64,000 nt of DNA from Linanthus parryae (lineage: Eukaryota > Streptophyta > Magnoliopsida > Ericales > Polemoniaceae), in NCBI GenBank assembly GCA_023055425.1, contig JALGPY010000033.1, forward strand, positions 3,094,908-3,158,907. The letters run 5' to 3'. The first letter of the stretch is position 1, and every line of letters starts with the position of its first letter. Below, one piece after another: positions 1 to 11,841 of this stretch. Under the pieces are notes generated by a model that ran no database searches, was not told where the DNA came from, and was given only the letters and a program-made list of their open reading frames with translations. A program made the position numbers and the translations under genes.

Positions 1-90
1 AGTGTCACATTTGATGTTCAAGAGAAGACAATCTACATTGAGGAGAAGAATGAAAAGGTATAGCCAACTTTACTCTTGGCATACAAGGTA
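1..90 (+). pseudogene. Possible Ty1/copia gag-protease linker remnant
   Basis: The first bases translate to a segment including IYIEEKNEKV, a stop, then PTLLLAYK and, in the same frame, TWYPY. Plant copia polyproteins often carry a similar stretch (an EE-K-E run, then LLLAYK, then the WYLDSG protease site) between the gag zinc knuckle and the protease. The protease Asp-Ser-Gly is not visible here. This would be the edge of a decayed element continuing left of the window. The match rests on a short stretch and could be chance. Confidence 0.35.
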
Positions 91-218
91 GATTCAACGG
101 GGGTTACCCATACTTGGTATCCGTATCAGTCTTGGTGCTGTTCTCAGTCTCATTTTTCCCTTATAGTCAGTCCGATATAGTCCAATCCCGTTAAACGCAA
201 CTGCGACCGATATGTCAG

Positions 219-425
219 TCACTTTCGGTTAATAAAATCTTGATCTGAGATCATTTCTCTGTCCATACTCGCTGTTCCAGCTACAACGAACTCCTCACCT
301 AACAACTGTTCCTCTTCGTCAACTTCATTTTTGGAATCATCATCACTATCGAAACTTCGATTGGATCATTGGTGCATGAAGCTTTTTTCCGCAGAGGTGC
401 ACTTTTCACATCATCACCTGAATTA
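219..425 (-). pseudogene. Decayed acidic coding remnant, unrecognised
   Basis: Read on the minus strand, about 420 down to 219 gives codon-like sequence with one probable frameshift near 360. The upstream part includes DVKSAPLRKKASC. The downstream part includes SFDSDDDSKNEVDEEEQLL and ends FINRK before a TGA. The acidic Ser/Asp/Glu tail looks like real protein rather than random translation, but I do not recognise the family. It could be the last exon of a host gene or the end of a transposon protein. No start or splice site is clear. Confidence 0.35.
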
Positions 426-429
426 AACA

Positions 430-2215
430 GAAATTGTGAATATTTGTGAGTGTCGGTTTCTTCGTACGAACGTAAGAATTAGGAAGATCCACTACGGTGT
501 GAGGGTTTGAATGACTGCAACGAGGTTTTAGTGTGGAGTTCAACGAAGATATGTTCTGACCAGTCCTTCAAATAGGGAAGTTTAGAGGAGGCGGTTGGTT
601 TCATTCCTAGTTTGTCTCATGTAAGACTGTGTCTCTTCTGATCCATATTTTACGAGTTATGCACTCGCTATATCGTAAAGATTAAATTTTATGGAAGCAG
701 CGTTGAAATTCAAGTTTATTGTTATAATGTATTTAAGGATGGCAGAGTCGGACCTATTGTTTGGTGAGGTAAATTCAAGTGATCGATTTGTCCTTGGATT
801 TTTTCACCTGGTGTGGGAACATCAAATCTCTTCCATGTATGAAACATATTGGAATATTCTCTCTAATTTTCAAGAAGGTACCCCGACCTTTAATCTCGCC
901 AATTACTACTACACAAATGAAATTACACCTCCACTTATACCGCACACATAATTGTGCAATGGCGTTCAAAGATCCATTAAGGACCAATAATTTTATACTA
1001 CGAACAAAATCTCCATTAGACATATAAATAACATATGCTTTGGTACTCAACTTGGTAGACTCCGATTGTAAGTGCAATGCCTCAGATAGAGAGAATTTAA
1101 GCGCAGTAGTTAAAGGACTTCGTCTTGAAAATATCAAAATCTTTAGGAATTCTTTTTGAGATATGAAGAGAAAGATCTTCACGGACAAACTCACTTGCTT
1201 GACCCAAGAAATAAGAAATATTAGAACTATTCCATTGTAGTTCCTACTATCTGATGACATAGACGTAGATCACCTAGAATACACATGATTTGTAAAGCAG
1301 TTAGCATAAGTAATTTTCAATGAAGATTCCGATGTAGGATTTATTAACTGTGGTGAATTCACAAGTAAGACATCTAACTACGGCAGAAAACCATGCGCCC
1401 AAAGATGGAAATGAAGAACCGCATGACCATAGAAAGAGTTGAACTACCAAATCCACCATTTAGAAACTGAATAAATCACCTGAATACTTCAAAACTAGAT
1501 AGCAAGATATCAAAAGTACAACACTAACATCCAAGAAGGGAGTTTACTCCAATACAACCACACCTAACGAGACCATACCAAAGCTAGAGCAAAAGGGTAC
1601 AAACACAAAGCAAAAAACATCCTACCAATCCTGAATGTAACTGTTATGAATTGGATGATCTAAAATTCAGCTTCAAATTGGCAAAGCAACGAGCTAGGAG
1701 GCATATAAATCGAAGCTGCGGGAATTTGGTTGCTCATAGGTGGTGTAACCTGGATTGGGAGGTGGTGCGGCCTGATTTGGTGATCTGTTGTGGTCAACCA
1801 TGTTGACCAAGCCGTTCGACCTGTAATAGGTCTGGTCAGTTTTTGTAATTGTTTCCTTGTTTGTTTTGGCAATGTTCGGGCGTTGCTTTCGGCACAAGTC
1901 AGTAGTATAAGCATAAATGTGGGTGTAAGACTCTTTTACTAATAACATTGGAGTATCATTAGTTGTAATTGGATTTCTCACCAATATATCGGGTTGTTTT
2001 GCCCTTGGACATAGCTAGTCTCAAAACTAGTGAACCAAGTTAAATCGTTGTTTTGTTGTTCTTCATCTCATCGTTTGTCTCATCACTCTTCTTGGATCCT
2101 AAAAAGTTGTATCGTGCTTCCACATTCTTATTCTAACAGTTAGAATCTTACCTCAAGCATACAACATCTTTGAGGGGAGCGATCCATCGTGTGCTTTTCC
2201 AACTGGAGTGTTATA
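430..2215. other. Low-content AT-rich DNA, no gene recognised
   Basis: Open frames here (for example 775-1260 minus, and overlapping frames at 1660-1984 minus) have no recognisable motif. The 1694-1984 frame contains a Pro/Asn-rich end (NQAAPPPNPGYTTYEQ) that could be a decayed coding tail, but neighbouring frames are equally open. No LTR, tRNA or repeat boundary was found before the LTR end at 2216. Confidence 0.5.
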
Positions 2216-3444
2216 TGTGAAGGGGTGTACAGTAGGTAGAAATACAAGATCAATACTCCGGAAGGGGGGGGGGGGGTTAATATAGTTTCCCAACTTTTGC
2301 TAAACTTGCAAGAATAGTAGTTTAAAAATATTTGTAAAGTAATTCAAGGCCTTGAATGAGTTTCAGGCCCTTAGAATGAAAACATTTAGAGTATATAAAG
2401 AGAAGTCTTTTTCAAGGCCTTGAAATGAGTTTCAAACCCTTGAAATGAAACTGTAATGAATGATGCAAAAGAACTAAGTATGGAACGAAAATTAAATGCA
2501 AGAGACATAAGATATATAGATTCGGTCCATGTGGATCTACGTATCTACCTCATGGATCTTCTCCAGCAGGATTTTCAACACAATTCTTATTAATCCACAT
2601 CTAAGACCTATATCTCAAGCTCATAGAGATGCCATACTCTGTTACATCTTGTGGCTCTCACTAACCTATCTAGTAACTGCTCTAGCTATCTAATTAACTA
2701 AGAATTTTCTATTGTTCAAATTGAACAATCCTTGAGAATAAGAACTAGAATTATTATCAAAAAGATATAAAAATGAAGTTCAGAAGAGAAGAACAGTAGA
2801 ACTGAATCTCCAGTGAGTATCCAGTGTTCTTCTGATGCTTCGATTAAGAGAAATGAATATAATTTTTTGTTTCTTTTCCGTAATTGAATGTTTTTGAGTG
2901 TCTTTGCTAATTGTCCCATTGCATAGCTTCAACTTTCCCTCTTTTATAGGGCAGTTTGAAATGCAAATGTTCATGATCTTCTCATAACAAACTTCCCTAT
3001 TTTGTATCTTCAGCTTTGACTTCTCTAACAGCTTCTCCAACGGATAGTTGATTAGTATCTTCAATGATAATGATTTGATATTGTATGAAAAACTGTTAGG
3101 CAACTTCCAAACACAGCATGATTGATCACAGAATCAATTCATCACATAATTTCCTTTCCTGCAAAACTCAGGTTAGGAAACAAATCCTGAAAAATAGGAA
3201 ACAAAATCCTACAAAACTGAGTGAAACGGATGATATTAGATATTGTAAACTGTGTCAAAATACTTTGTCTTTCATCATCAAGAATCAACTAATTATGAAC
3301 ATGGGCTTAGGAATTGAATCAAGATCAGAAACTCCCCCTAAGTTCATGCACATAAATCAATTTCAGTTTCAAGGCTTTGAAAGCTGTTTCAAGGCCTTGA
3401 AATAGATTAGCTATTTCAAGTCTTGAAACTGAATTGAACTTACA
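2216..3444 (-). repeat. 3' LTR of element A
   Basis: The repeat runs from TGTGAAGGGGTGTACAG at its left edge to GAACTTACA at its right edge, so on the minus strand it starts TGTAAGTTC and ends CA. It is about 1,229 bp. Homologous copies lie at 33705-34922 (element C, fuller) and 10700-10741 (remnant). It holds the Sirevirus LTR hallmark CTAGAAGGGGGG near its 3' end (here with a run of G at about 2264-2275) and several AAGGCCTT palindromes, as at 2343-2356, 2411-2424 and 3387-3402. Confidence 0.85.
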
Positions 3445-3849
3445 ATCTCTCCCTTGATGAAAGACAAAACCACAATCTGTTTGATACTTTGATTCTGTAA
3501 AAAATACTCATGTACATATAGTACAGTCAAATATAGCACATGATATCCAAAATAATTCAAACTTATCAATGTGCTGAAAATAACACATAACATCAAAGTT
3601 CAGATACATAATTCTACTGAACAAAAACCAAACCAGGTCAGATCCTAGCAAGTAAGTAAAACAAATAAAAACCTATATTTCTCCCCCTTTTTTACTTTCA
3701 TCATAAAATAAATAGAATATGTTGGATCATGTTTTTTGAAAGACTTTTAAAAGATTGTTTGAAAAGATAAAATTTTCAAGACTTCGAAAAGGATTTTAAG
3801 GCCTTGAAAAGGAAAAGAAAGAGTAGGCAAGAGTTAAGGGGTTCGATCT
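3445..3849 (-). promoter_or_regulatory. Polypurine tracts upstream of the 3' LTR of A
   Basis: On the minus strand the LTR is immediately preceded by CATCAAGGGAGAGAT (about 3446-3458). A second tract, GAAAGTAAAAAAGGGGGAG, lies at about 3681-3700. A third follows the RNase H stop at 6001-6008. Repeated purine tracts that prime plus-strand DNA synthesis are typical of Sireviruses. The rest of the stretch is UTR with two palindromic CTTGAAA-type motifs. Confidence 0.7.
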
Positions 3850-5558
3850 TCATCTTATGCTGCTCTGCATCTTCTGCCGGACTATTTCCCTAACCATCAT
3901 CAACCTGGTCTTATTCTTGTTGAGCCACATCAACATAAGCTTCACCTTCTCCCCCAAACAAATCAGCAGCAGTCACAATTTATGGAACATTTTTCTTTTT
4001 TGATTTATTCTTCTTGAGATCTTAAGTAGTGCTCCTGAATCTGGATTGTCAAATTCTTCCTATTGATCTTGAACTAGTTCATCAACCACCTACTTTCCTT
4101 TATCTTTTATCAGAGTAGCCTCATCCTGAGTTGAGTGTTCACTGAGCAGATCCTTTGGTACCCTTTGCAGCTTGAGATACTTCTTCAGGCACATCAAACA
4201 CTGTCATGCTTTTGAAAATGTTTTCAACCATGTACTTCCCCTGCCTAATATCAGGGTCAAACCCATGTTGATTCTCCTTCACTTCATCAATGTCCATCTG
4301 AAGTCCATGAAGCATTACAAGAACCAATGAGTTATCTTGAGGCTGAGAGGTTTGGCTTGAAGTAGGGGTCCATGTCTTGGGTTTGAGTAATTTCCTGGAA
4401 TTCAACTCTTCCTCTTCCAATTCTTAGCACCGATTTTCACCAATCCATCTTTTCAAATTCCTTCGCATTTAGCATACCAAACCTACTAGTAATAGTCTCC
4501 TCCCTATAAGTTGGAATTTCAAAGTGTTGGAAGAAAGAGGTGTGCAAATTGGCATATGGAAAGGGGTGTTTTATCTGGTTGGTTTGGTAATACAGCATGT
4601 GTTCCATTACAAGCTTTGGAAGAGAAACCTCATAACCACGTATTACCAAATACATTAAGTGCAACACCCTATCAGTGATCAGCTCCTTTGAGTATTACAT
4701 TGGTACCACACATCTTATCAAGATTGTAAACAAAATTTTGGCTTCAATAGTCAACACAGAGTGTGTTAACTGTTTAGATGTCATAGGGGTATTGGGTAGA
4801 AAGAACTCTTCTTTTGATAGTTTCAGGGCTTCACTCTTTGGAGGGTAGTTACTTGTATCATACCTCTCAGGACAACCAAGAACATTGGCAAACTCGGAGT
4901 GATCTAGTTCCATATCAATACCAGCAACTTTGGTCTGAATCACCAGATTTCCAGTGTTCTTGAGTTGTTTCATTTTGAGGTAAAAAAATTTGGTGAGTCA
5001 GGGGTAATCTAACTCTGTAGGATTTAGAATAAACCAAAGAGAGCTTTTCTTCAAAATTTTGATACACTTAAGATTCATACCATGCAACATTGAAACACTG
5101 ATCATACAACAGAATGCAATTGGTCTAGAAGCAAATCCATCTATCCATTGACCTCTAGACACATGAGTAATAAACCATGTGTTATCTAGGGCTGATTTTA
5201 TATTAGTGGATTTCCTTTTCTCTGAATAGATCTGTAGTGCCTTCTCAATGTTCTCCTCTGGTTAATCCTCTGTCACTTTTTCCTTTCCTTTGCCTTTGTG
5301 TTCTTTGTCAGCCTTCTTATTCACCTTCTTCGGGCTACCAATCTGAATACCCTTATGTTTTTCTTGGGAAGACTCCACTGCCTATTTCTTCTTGCTGGAC
5401 ACTGGTGTCTGATCTTTCTTTTCCTTCTTTTTGGGAGGAGGAGGGGCCATGTCTTCTGCTGTTGGAGTCTTTGAACTGGAATCCCCACTGATGGTCTGAA
5501 CCTCTTCCATAGTGGCCTTTCTTTTCTTCTCTTTACCGGCCTTTAAACCACCATCCAT
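3850..5558 (-). pseudogene. Extra (env-like / plant-transposon-protein) ORF of element A
   Basis: This ORF lies between RNase H and the 3' LTR. It starts MDGGLKAGKEKKRK (ATG at 5558; an upstream ATG is present in the element C copy). A Lys-rich N-terminal third is followed by a conserved globular part: VIQTKVAGIDMELDH, QLTHSVLTIEAKILFTIL, LVMEHMLYY and HPFPYANL. The C-terminal part is helical, with a coiled-coil character. The protein corresponds to the 'envelope-like' ORF of Sireviruses, often auto-annotated as 'putative plant transposon protein'. I see no signal peptide or clear membrane segment. The copy is broken by stops (for example at 4692-4694 and 4434) and frameshifts. Confidence 0.7.
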
Positions 5559-6007
5559 CTTAATTCTGTCAGAAGAAGATAAATAGAAAAGAGTGGTAGG
5601 ATAGATACGAATGAGAGAAAGATAGATGAAGATAAATAGAAGAGAGTTTCAGTTTGAAAAGGAAACTAAATATTTTTCCTAATCTTTGAAGATCTGCTGA
5701 ATCAAGAAGTTTCAAATTTTGTGTATGCCGTTGGAAATAAAAGATAAAATACTATTTTGGCTGAAAAGGGGTATTTGAAAAATTTAGGGGAAACATTGAG
5801 AATTTATCTACAAAGATAACACCCAACCTTGAAGGATCCAAATTATTGACTAACTTGCATGCAGTCTTATTTTCAAGGCTTTGGAATGGGTTTCAAGGCG
5901 TTGAAAAGCTGTATGGTTTAAAGCACATATACTCAAAGCTTTGAAAATATTTTCAAGGCTTTTCAGTTCAAACCTTTGAAACACATAATACTTACCTGAT
6001 TCTCCCC

Positions 6008-7131
6008 CTAAACCAATGTTTTTTTATTTAGCATGCCCAATTCCAATCTTAAAGCTGAGAGTCTTTCATCTGGAAATGGTTTAGTGAAGATATATGCAAA
6101 CAAGTTAGTAGAAACAAATTCAATAACAATATCACCTTTTTCAGCATGATCTCTGATAAACCGATGTCTGACATCAATATGCTTTTTTATTTAATGCTGA
6201 ACAGGATTCTTTGTAATTGATATTGCACTTGTGTTTTCACAACTGATATGTATATCTCTGAAATCAAATCCAATGTCTCTCATTTGTTGTTCTATTTATA
6301 ACACTTGAAAACAACAAGCTTCATTTACTATGTATTCAGCTTCCGCTGTTGATAGTGCAACTGGGTTTTGCTTCTTTCAATGCTATGTGATTAAAGATGA
6401 TCCAAGAAATTGACAACTTCCTGATGTACTCTTTCTATCAACTTTATAACCTTGAAATTCAGCATCTGAATAGCCACACAAAGAGAAGTTAGATTGTTTA
6501 GGATACGAAAGCCCCAAGTCTTTCGTACCATTGAGATATCTAAATATTCTCTTAACTACAGTCAAGTGTGATTCTTTAGGATCAGCTTGACATCTAGCAC
6601 ACATGCACACACTGACACGATATCTGGTCTACTAGCTGTAAGGTAGATTAATGATCCAATCATACCTCTATACTCTTTCACATTCACACTCTTACCAGAT
6701 TCATCTTTGTCTAAAGACAGCTTAGAACTCATGGGGGTCTTAATATATTTGGACTGAGACATATTATACATTCTTAGCATGTCTCTTGTATTCTTTCTTT
6801 GATGTAGGAATATTCCTTTCTTCATCTGATTAATTTGAAGTCCAAGAAAGAAGTTCAATTCTCCCATCAAGCTCAATTCAAATTCTCTGCTCATAAGACT
6901 TGAGAATTTCTGGCAACAGGAAAAAATGTTTCTTCATAGTCAATACCTTCTTTTTGATTGTATCCTTGAGCAACCAATCAATCTTTGTTCCTGATTACCT
7001 TTCCATTCCCATCTAACTTGTTTCTGAATACCCATCTGGTGCCAATGACAAACTGATTTCTTGGACGAACTAGATTCCAAACCTTGTTTCTTTCAAACTC
7101 ATTGAGTTCACTTTGCATAGCTATAATCTAG
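6008..7131 (-). pseudogene. RT (core deleted) and RNase H of element A
   Basis: On the minus strand the RT N-terminus reads NEFERNKVWNLV, VIGTRWVFRNKL and VAQGYNQKEGIDYEETF. It then jumps from PVAR straight to the segment after the catalytic core (SREFELSLMGELNFFLGLQI). Compared with element C about 385 bp are missing, including the YVDD box, so this RT cannot be functional. The RNase H part shows the CGYSDAEFQGYK region (usually SDADFAG) and ends IFTKPFPDER ... LELGMLNKKTLV with a stop at 6008-6010. The purine tract follows directly. Confidence 0.85.
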
Positions 7132-8345
7132 CTTGGTTCTTGTAAAGCTTCCTTCACGGTTTTAGGTTCTACAAGATGGATAAAAGCATTAAAAGCACAA
7201 AGATTCTTCAAGAGTGATCTCGTTTGTGTACCAGTGGTTGGATCAGAAATAATGTTATTAGCAGGATGTGATGAGAGAATATTAAAACCTTTCCTTGGTG
7301 TCCAAGGTTCAGGCTCTGCAGCTTGTTTTTCAAGTCTTTGAGAACTTGAAGTAGTGGCTTGTTCTGCTGTCTTCTCTGGAGATTCTATTTCAAGGATTTG
7401 AACCTTAGTTTCAACGCTTTGAAAATGCCTACTTTGTTCCTTCGACATTTCCTTTGATCCTTTTGAGGATTCTTCTTTAGTATCTGAATCATGCTTGTTA
7501 AGATTAAGATCTGCAAAACCATCACTCAAAGAACCATTATAGCTTTCATCAAATATAACATGAATGCTTTATTTAACAAGCTTGGTTCTCTTATTGTAAA
7601 CTCTATAGGCTTTGCTTGACTGTGAATAGCCAAGAAAAATACCTTCATCACTTATTGCATCGAACTTAGCACGATTGTCCTTACAATTATCGTGTATAAA
7701 ACAAGTACAACTAAAAGGTTTGAAGTCAGAAATGTTTGGCTTTTTTCCTTTGAACAGATCATAAGGGGTCTTCTTCAGAATAGGTCTGATCAAGCACCTG
7801 TTAAGACAATAGTTTGCTGTTGTCACAACTTCTTCCCAATAATGCTTTGGTAATCTTTTTTCCAGAAGCATTGTTCTTGACATGTCTTCAAGAGTCATGT
7901 TCTTTCTTTCAAAAACTCTACTCTGTTAAACAGTTCTTGGAGCAGAAAAGTTGTGAGAGATACCATGCATAGAACAGATTACATCAAACTCAAGTTGATG
8001 AAACTATCTACCATGATCACTTCTTATTGAAGCAATAGGTAGGTTTTTCAAGGTTTTAAAATCTCTACAAAGCTTTGAAAATTCAGTGAGAGCTTCGGAT
8101 TTTTATGTAAGAAATATATCCCAAGTATATCAAGAAAACTCATCTACAATAACAAGAATGTACTTCTTAAACTTTGGAGTTGGAGTTCTCACAGGACCGC
8201 AGAGAACCATATGCAGTAATTCAATGGGTCTAGTAGTACTTACAAAGTTCTTTGGTTTGAGTGAGCTTTTAGTTTGCTTGCCTTGTCCATATGCCTTGCA
8301 TACTTCTTCATCCTTGAACTTGATAGAGGGTAGACCTCTTACTAA
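7132..8345 (-). pseudogene. Integrase and C-terminal linker of element A
   Basis: The integrase core begins after the zinc-binding region. The first acidic residue of the DDE triad is lost: LLHMVLCGP is read at about 8210-8235 where copies B and C have HMDL. The second acidic residue is present in RSDHGR. The usual VERKN motif near the third residue reads FERKN. The C-terminal part contains CLIRPILKKTPYDLFKGKKP and GIFLGYS. A Ser/Glu/Lys-rich linker (7128-7529) joins integrase to RT and holds several CAA-CTTGAA palindrome-like motifs. There are stops near 7925, 8050 and 8130. Confidence 0.85.
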
Positions 8346-8830
8346 GTCATAGGAAACAAGATTGTTCAAGGTATGCAAACTAATGTGTCCCAACTTTCTG
8401 TGCCAAAGCTTTGAATCGTCTTTCAAGGACTTGAGACACTTCAAGTTTTCTTCTGCAACTTTGTAAGTTTTAAAAGTATAAACATTGTTTGACCTTAAGG
8501 CAGTGAGGATGAAATTGCCATTTTGCACCACACATTTCTCTTTTTCAAAGATAACCTTGTTGCCATTATCACAAAGCTGAAATACACTAAGCAAGTTAAA
8601 TTTCAAACCATTCACTAGATATACATTATAAATGGAATTTTCAGAATGTGTACCAACTTTACCAATACCAAGAATGCTGCATTTGTATTTGTCACCAAGT
8701 GTAATTGATCCTTCATATTGCTCTTTCAGTTATGAGAATAGAGATATCTTTCCACTCATGTGTCTTGAGCAACCAGTGTCCATAAATCATTTATGTTCTT
8801 TGATCTTGGTGACAAACTGCAAACACCATT
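8346..8830 (-). pseudogene. Protease active site and GAG-pre-integrase of element A
   Basis: The aspartic protease site reads FMDTGCSRHMSGK at about 8750-8795; copia proteases have D-(S/T)-G here. It is followed by the GAG-pre-integrase stretch NGLKFNLLSVFQLCDNGNKV and the integrase zinc region LWHRKLGHISLHTL ... VCKAYGQGKQ. The second Cys of the CxxC pair is Tyr, so the HHCC finger is damaged. A stop follows the protease site at about 8728. Confidence 0.82.
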
Positions 8831-10652
8831 CACCAAAGGTGGTATTCAGATTCATTTCAGGGTCAACCATGTTGGGTGGTCTAACCCCTTTAGGAACCCA
8901 AATTTGTCTAACTTTTCCTTTTAGTTGGAATGGAAAAGTATTCCTCATTATGTGAGGTTCTCTTCTTCTAAAAGGACAAGTCATTTTAACATGACCAATC
9001 TTATTGCAGTAATGGCACTTAGGATATGTTTTGCTTCTAGCTTTCACAAATCTGGTATTGTTCTTTTTGGGAAAATTTGGATTATATCCAATACCTGTTT
9101 TGTGAACAGACTTTAAGCTACCTCCAAGAATGAATTTCAAGTTGTGTTCTGAGCCTGCACGTCTTGTTTTGACTGTTTCAGATTCTTGAAGTTTCTCAGT
9201 TAGAGAAGTCTTTTGATTCTCCGATTCATCAACTTGATGTTTTTGATTAACAATGCTGTCACTCAAGAGAGATTTTTCAGTGACTACTTCCTTGACTTGT
9301 GTTTTCAAGGCTTTGAAACTGGTTTTCAAGGCCTTGAAAGCACTGTCAGTTTTCTTCTGAGAGATTTCAGGATTCTGATTTAGGCAAACAAGATGCAAGT
9401 TTTCTTTTGCTTGCTAATGAAATTTTTCTTTCAAAACTCTAATTTCTTTCAGATAGTCCTCTTCATTTAAAAGCATTGTTCTAAGATAGTCAGAGAGGGC
9501 TTCTGTTTGTTTTGAAATCAAGCAGTTTACCATTAAATCAATGTTCTTTTCTGAACTGTCATCATGTTTGGCCATAAATCATAGGTTGGCATATTCTTTT
9601 TTTATATTCAGTGTCACTTGAGGTTTCTAAATCACTCGAGGAAGCTATCATAGCTTTCTTTCTTCTATCACGATCTTTCTTCTAAAAGTTCTTGCCCTTT
9701 TTCTGTGGACAGTCTCTAATCAAGTGTCCTGCATCACCACACTCAAAGCAATTCATGACTTTAGGCTTATTACCATGTGAAGAAGATTTACCTTTGTAGT
9801 CTTTGCTAATGGAGGATCTGTGTCTATCTCGGCTAAAGACCTTGTTTCCTAAGTTATTCTCCATTTCAAGAATTCTGGTCAATGCTTTGGAGATCAAAGT
9901 AAATGGATCTTCATCATCATCTTCAGTTTCAAAGCTTTGAAATGGCTCATTCTCCTTTTCCTTGAGAGCTAGGTTCTTAACACCTTTTGGTAATTCTCCA
10001 TCAACTTCATTCTTGGATATTTTATGTGTAAGGAGTTTCCTATGTAAGTCATCAAGTTGAAGTAATGAGAGATATTGAGCTTCCTCAATAGCAGTAATTG
10101 TTGGTTCCCATTTTGCCTTTGGAAGACTTCTTAGAATCTTTCTAACCTTTTCTCCATTGGAAATATGTTTTCCCAATGAATCAAGATTGTTGACAATGTC
10201 AGTGAATCTTTTGAACATGTCTCTGATTGACACATATCCATTCATCTTGAATAGCTCATATTGTCTGAATATATGTTGATATGGGTTTTCTTGACATGGA
10301 TGTTTCCTTCAAAGGTCAACACAAGCTTATCCCAGATCTCCTTGGCAGTTTTGCAACCTGAGATCTTGTTAAACTCATCTGCACTCAAAGCACAATATAA
10401 GAGATTCATAGCTTTGTAATTTTTGGAAAATTGTTCTAACTCAGAAGAGGAGAGAGTGTCTTCAGATTTGGGGAGTTCGAATCCCATCTTTCTCTGTGTA
10501 GAAGGTGTGAGGACCATTCTAAATAATAGTCCAAAATTCCAAATCTTGATCAATGATGAACATCTTTCCAGTGGACAACATTGTCTCCATAGAAGAGAGG
10601 AGGTCTGTTAGCAGCTCTTCCCTGAGAAACCACCGTCACCTACAGTACTCAT
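8831..10652 (-). pseudogene. gag of element A (UBN2-type, two zinc knuckles)
   Basis: The ATG is at 10652 (MSTVGDGGFS). The gag polypeptide resembles the copia UBN2 family: KSEDTLSSSELEQFSKNYK, LLYCALSADEFNKISGC, AKEIWDKLVLTFEG, RDMFKRFTDIVNNLDSLGKH and RKILRSLPKAKWEP. A canonical CCHC knuckle, CFECGDAGHLIRDC, lies near 9710-9755. A coiled-coil region contains SFKALKTQVKE. A second knuckle, CHYCNKIGHVKMTC, is at about 8985-9030. Frameshifts near 10600 and 10250 and stops around 9410-9680 break it. Confidence 0.85.
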
Positions 10653-10680
10653 AATCATAAGATGGTTAAATCTATGCAGT

Positions 10681-10741
10681 GATACAAGCTCTAATACAAT
10701 TGAAGGGGTGTACAGTAGGTAGAAATACAGGATCAATACTC
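10681..10741 (-). other. Primer-binding site and 5' LTR remnant of A
   Basis: The minus strand reads LTR end, then TTGTATTAGAGCTTGTATC. That is a two-base-changed form of the Met-tRNA site TTGGTATCAGAGC found intact in element D at 27015-27028. Only about 42 bp of the LTR 3' end remain (10700-10741, matching 2219-2258); the homology stops at GATCAATACTC. Confidence 0.75.
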
Positions 10742-11841
10742 AGCAATCCAGTTCCGTACCACAGTCTGGAAGGATCCGAATTCGAGGTAACTTAGGTACA
10801 ATGATCTACATATTTCTTTTGACAATTTGAAAAAACAAAAGAAGTGAATTAATGGGGGAGGACACAACCCTACAGTCCTCAATTAAAACATGCACCATAA
10901 ACACAGGAGCAAACATGCAGATTGTTTATCTGGAAACAGAAATACAGGAAAAGCTACTATTAGAAGCAGAAGCACCAGCATGCTTGGTAAGATCAGCAGC
11001 CCTGTTGGTTGGCCTGGGACATACTGCAGGGAAAAAGCTGTAGAAAGTGGTAAATGCCAGCACAAATCCAGTATAGGGCCAGCGTCGTGAGAAGTATGAG
11101 CTTAGAAATTGTTTACAACATTAGAGGAATCAAGTTTAATTAAATGGTAATGCAGATCAATAGCAGCAGCCTAATAACATCTGGCTACAAAAAAGGTCAA
11201 GCTAAAGAACAACTGTATGTCATATTGTAAAACCTTCCACAAACATCATGATGTGTGAACACATCTTAACCAACATATGGCCACAACAAAAAATTAAAAA
11301 GATAGAAACATTGCAGAGAATGGAAGCCTAATGCCAATTTGACTAATTAAAGTATTTGTTGGCCCACCAATAAGTTCAATCCGGGCTATTCCTGATGTGT
11401 TCGTCAGTGTATTTTATGTTTTTAATAGCATTCTAGTTATGCCATCCACATCAATTATATCGCTCAACAATCACACTACAGATATACTGAGGAGTTTCAA
11501 CAATAGCACAAGGTTAAGTTTATAATAGCATTCAAGTTAGCCATTCGAACGAGAGCTGCACGATACACATTTCAATAATATCACCTAGTCGTATGAAAGT
11601 AAGGTCAATATCATTTTGAAGTTGCAATTATTCGAGGAGCGTCGTACCTGTTTCTTCAACCTTGAACATCGTCCCTCTTCTGACAGACCGCATCTACAAA
11701 TAACTTGAGATTTTTCTTTGTCTATTGAAAACCATAACTTCATAAATAGGGATATCACACATAACAAATGCGTATAGTAGCAACAGAGTGAGTGGGGTCG
11801 AGAGATGTGACCTTTCCTATGTATGTTGAAGTCAACCAAGT
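10742..11841. other. Host-like flanking DNA, no gene recognised
   Basis: This stretch is unlike the retrotransposons around it. Short frames at 10852-11090 (both strands) and 11585-11845 (minus) have no motif. Because it follows the XS-like exons on the minus strand, part of it may be the 3' UTR or later introns of that decayed gene; this is inference. Confidence 0.35.

Larger units (their letters stand above)
2216..10741 (-). mobile_element. Element A: Sirevirus-like Ty1/copia retrotransposon, decayed
   Basis: On the minus strand the order is: a 42-bp remnant of the 5' LTR, a degenerate Met-tRNA primer site, gag, protease, GAG-pre-integrase, integrase, RT, RNase H, a first polypurine tract, an extra ORF, further polypurine tracts and a 3' LTR. 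The integrase-before-RT order marks Ty1/copia. The extra ORF downstream of RNase H and the repeated GGGGGAGA-type tracts are known marks of Sireviruses (SIRE1/Maximus lineage). The copy is dead: it has many stops, an RT core deletion near 6905-6940 and an almost missing 5' LTR. A TSD cannot be shown because the right end is truncated; the five bases left of the element are TTATA. Confidence 0.88.

Noticed and set aside
775..1260. 161-codon minus-strand open frame
   Set aside because: No domain, no codon-like composition and an overlapping plus-strand frame; treated as chance.
2264..2275. Run of G considered a sequencing artefact or a G-quadruplex
   Set aside because: A G-run at the same place is present in the LTR of C (33751) and, on the other strand, in D and the 29880 fragment, so it is a conserved LTR motif; the exact length may be unreliable.
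10469..10490. GTTCGAATCCC-like sequence suggesting a tRNA T-arm
   Set aside because: It lies in gag coding sequence and no acceptor stem or anticodon arm can be drawn.
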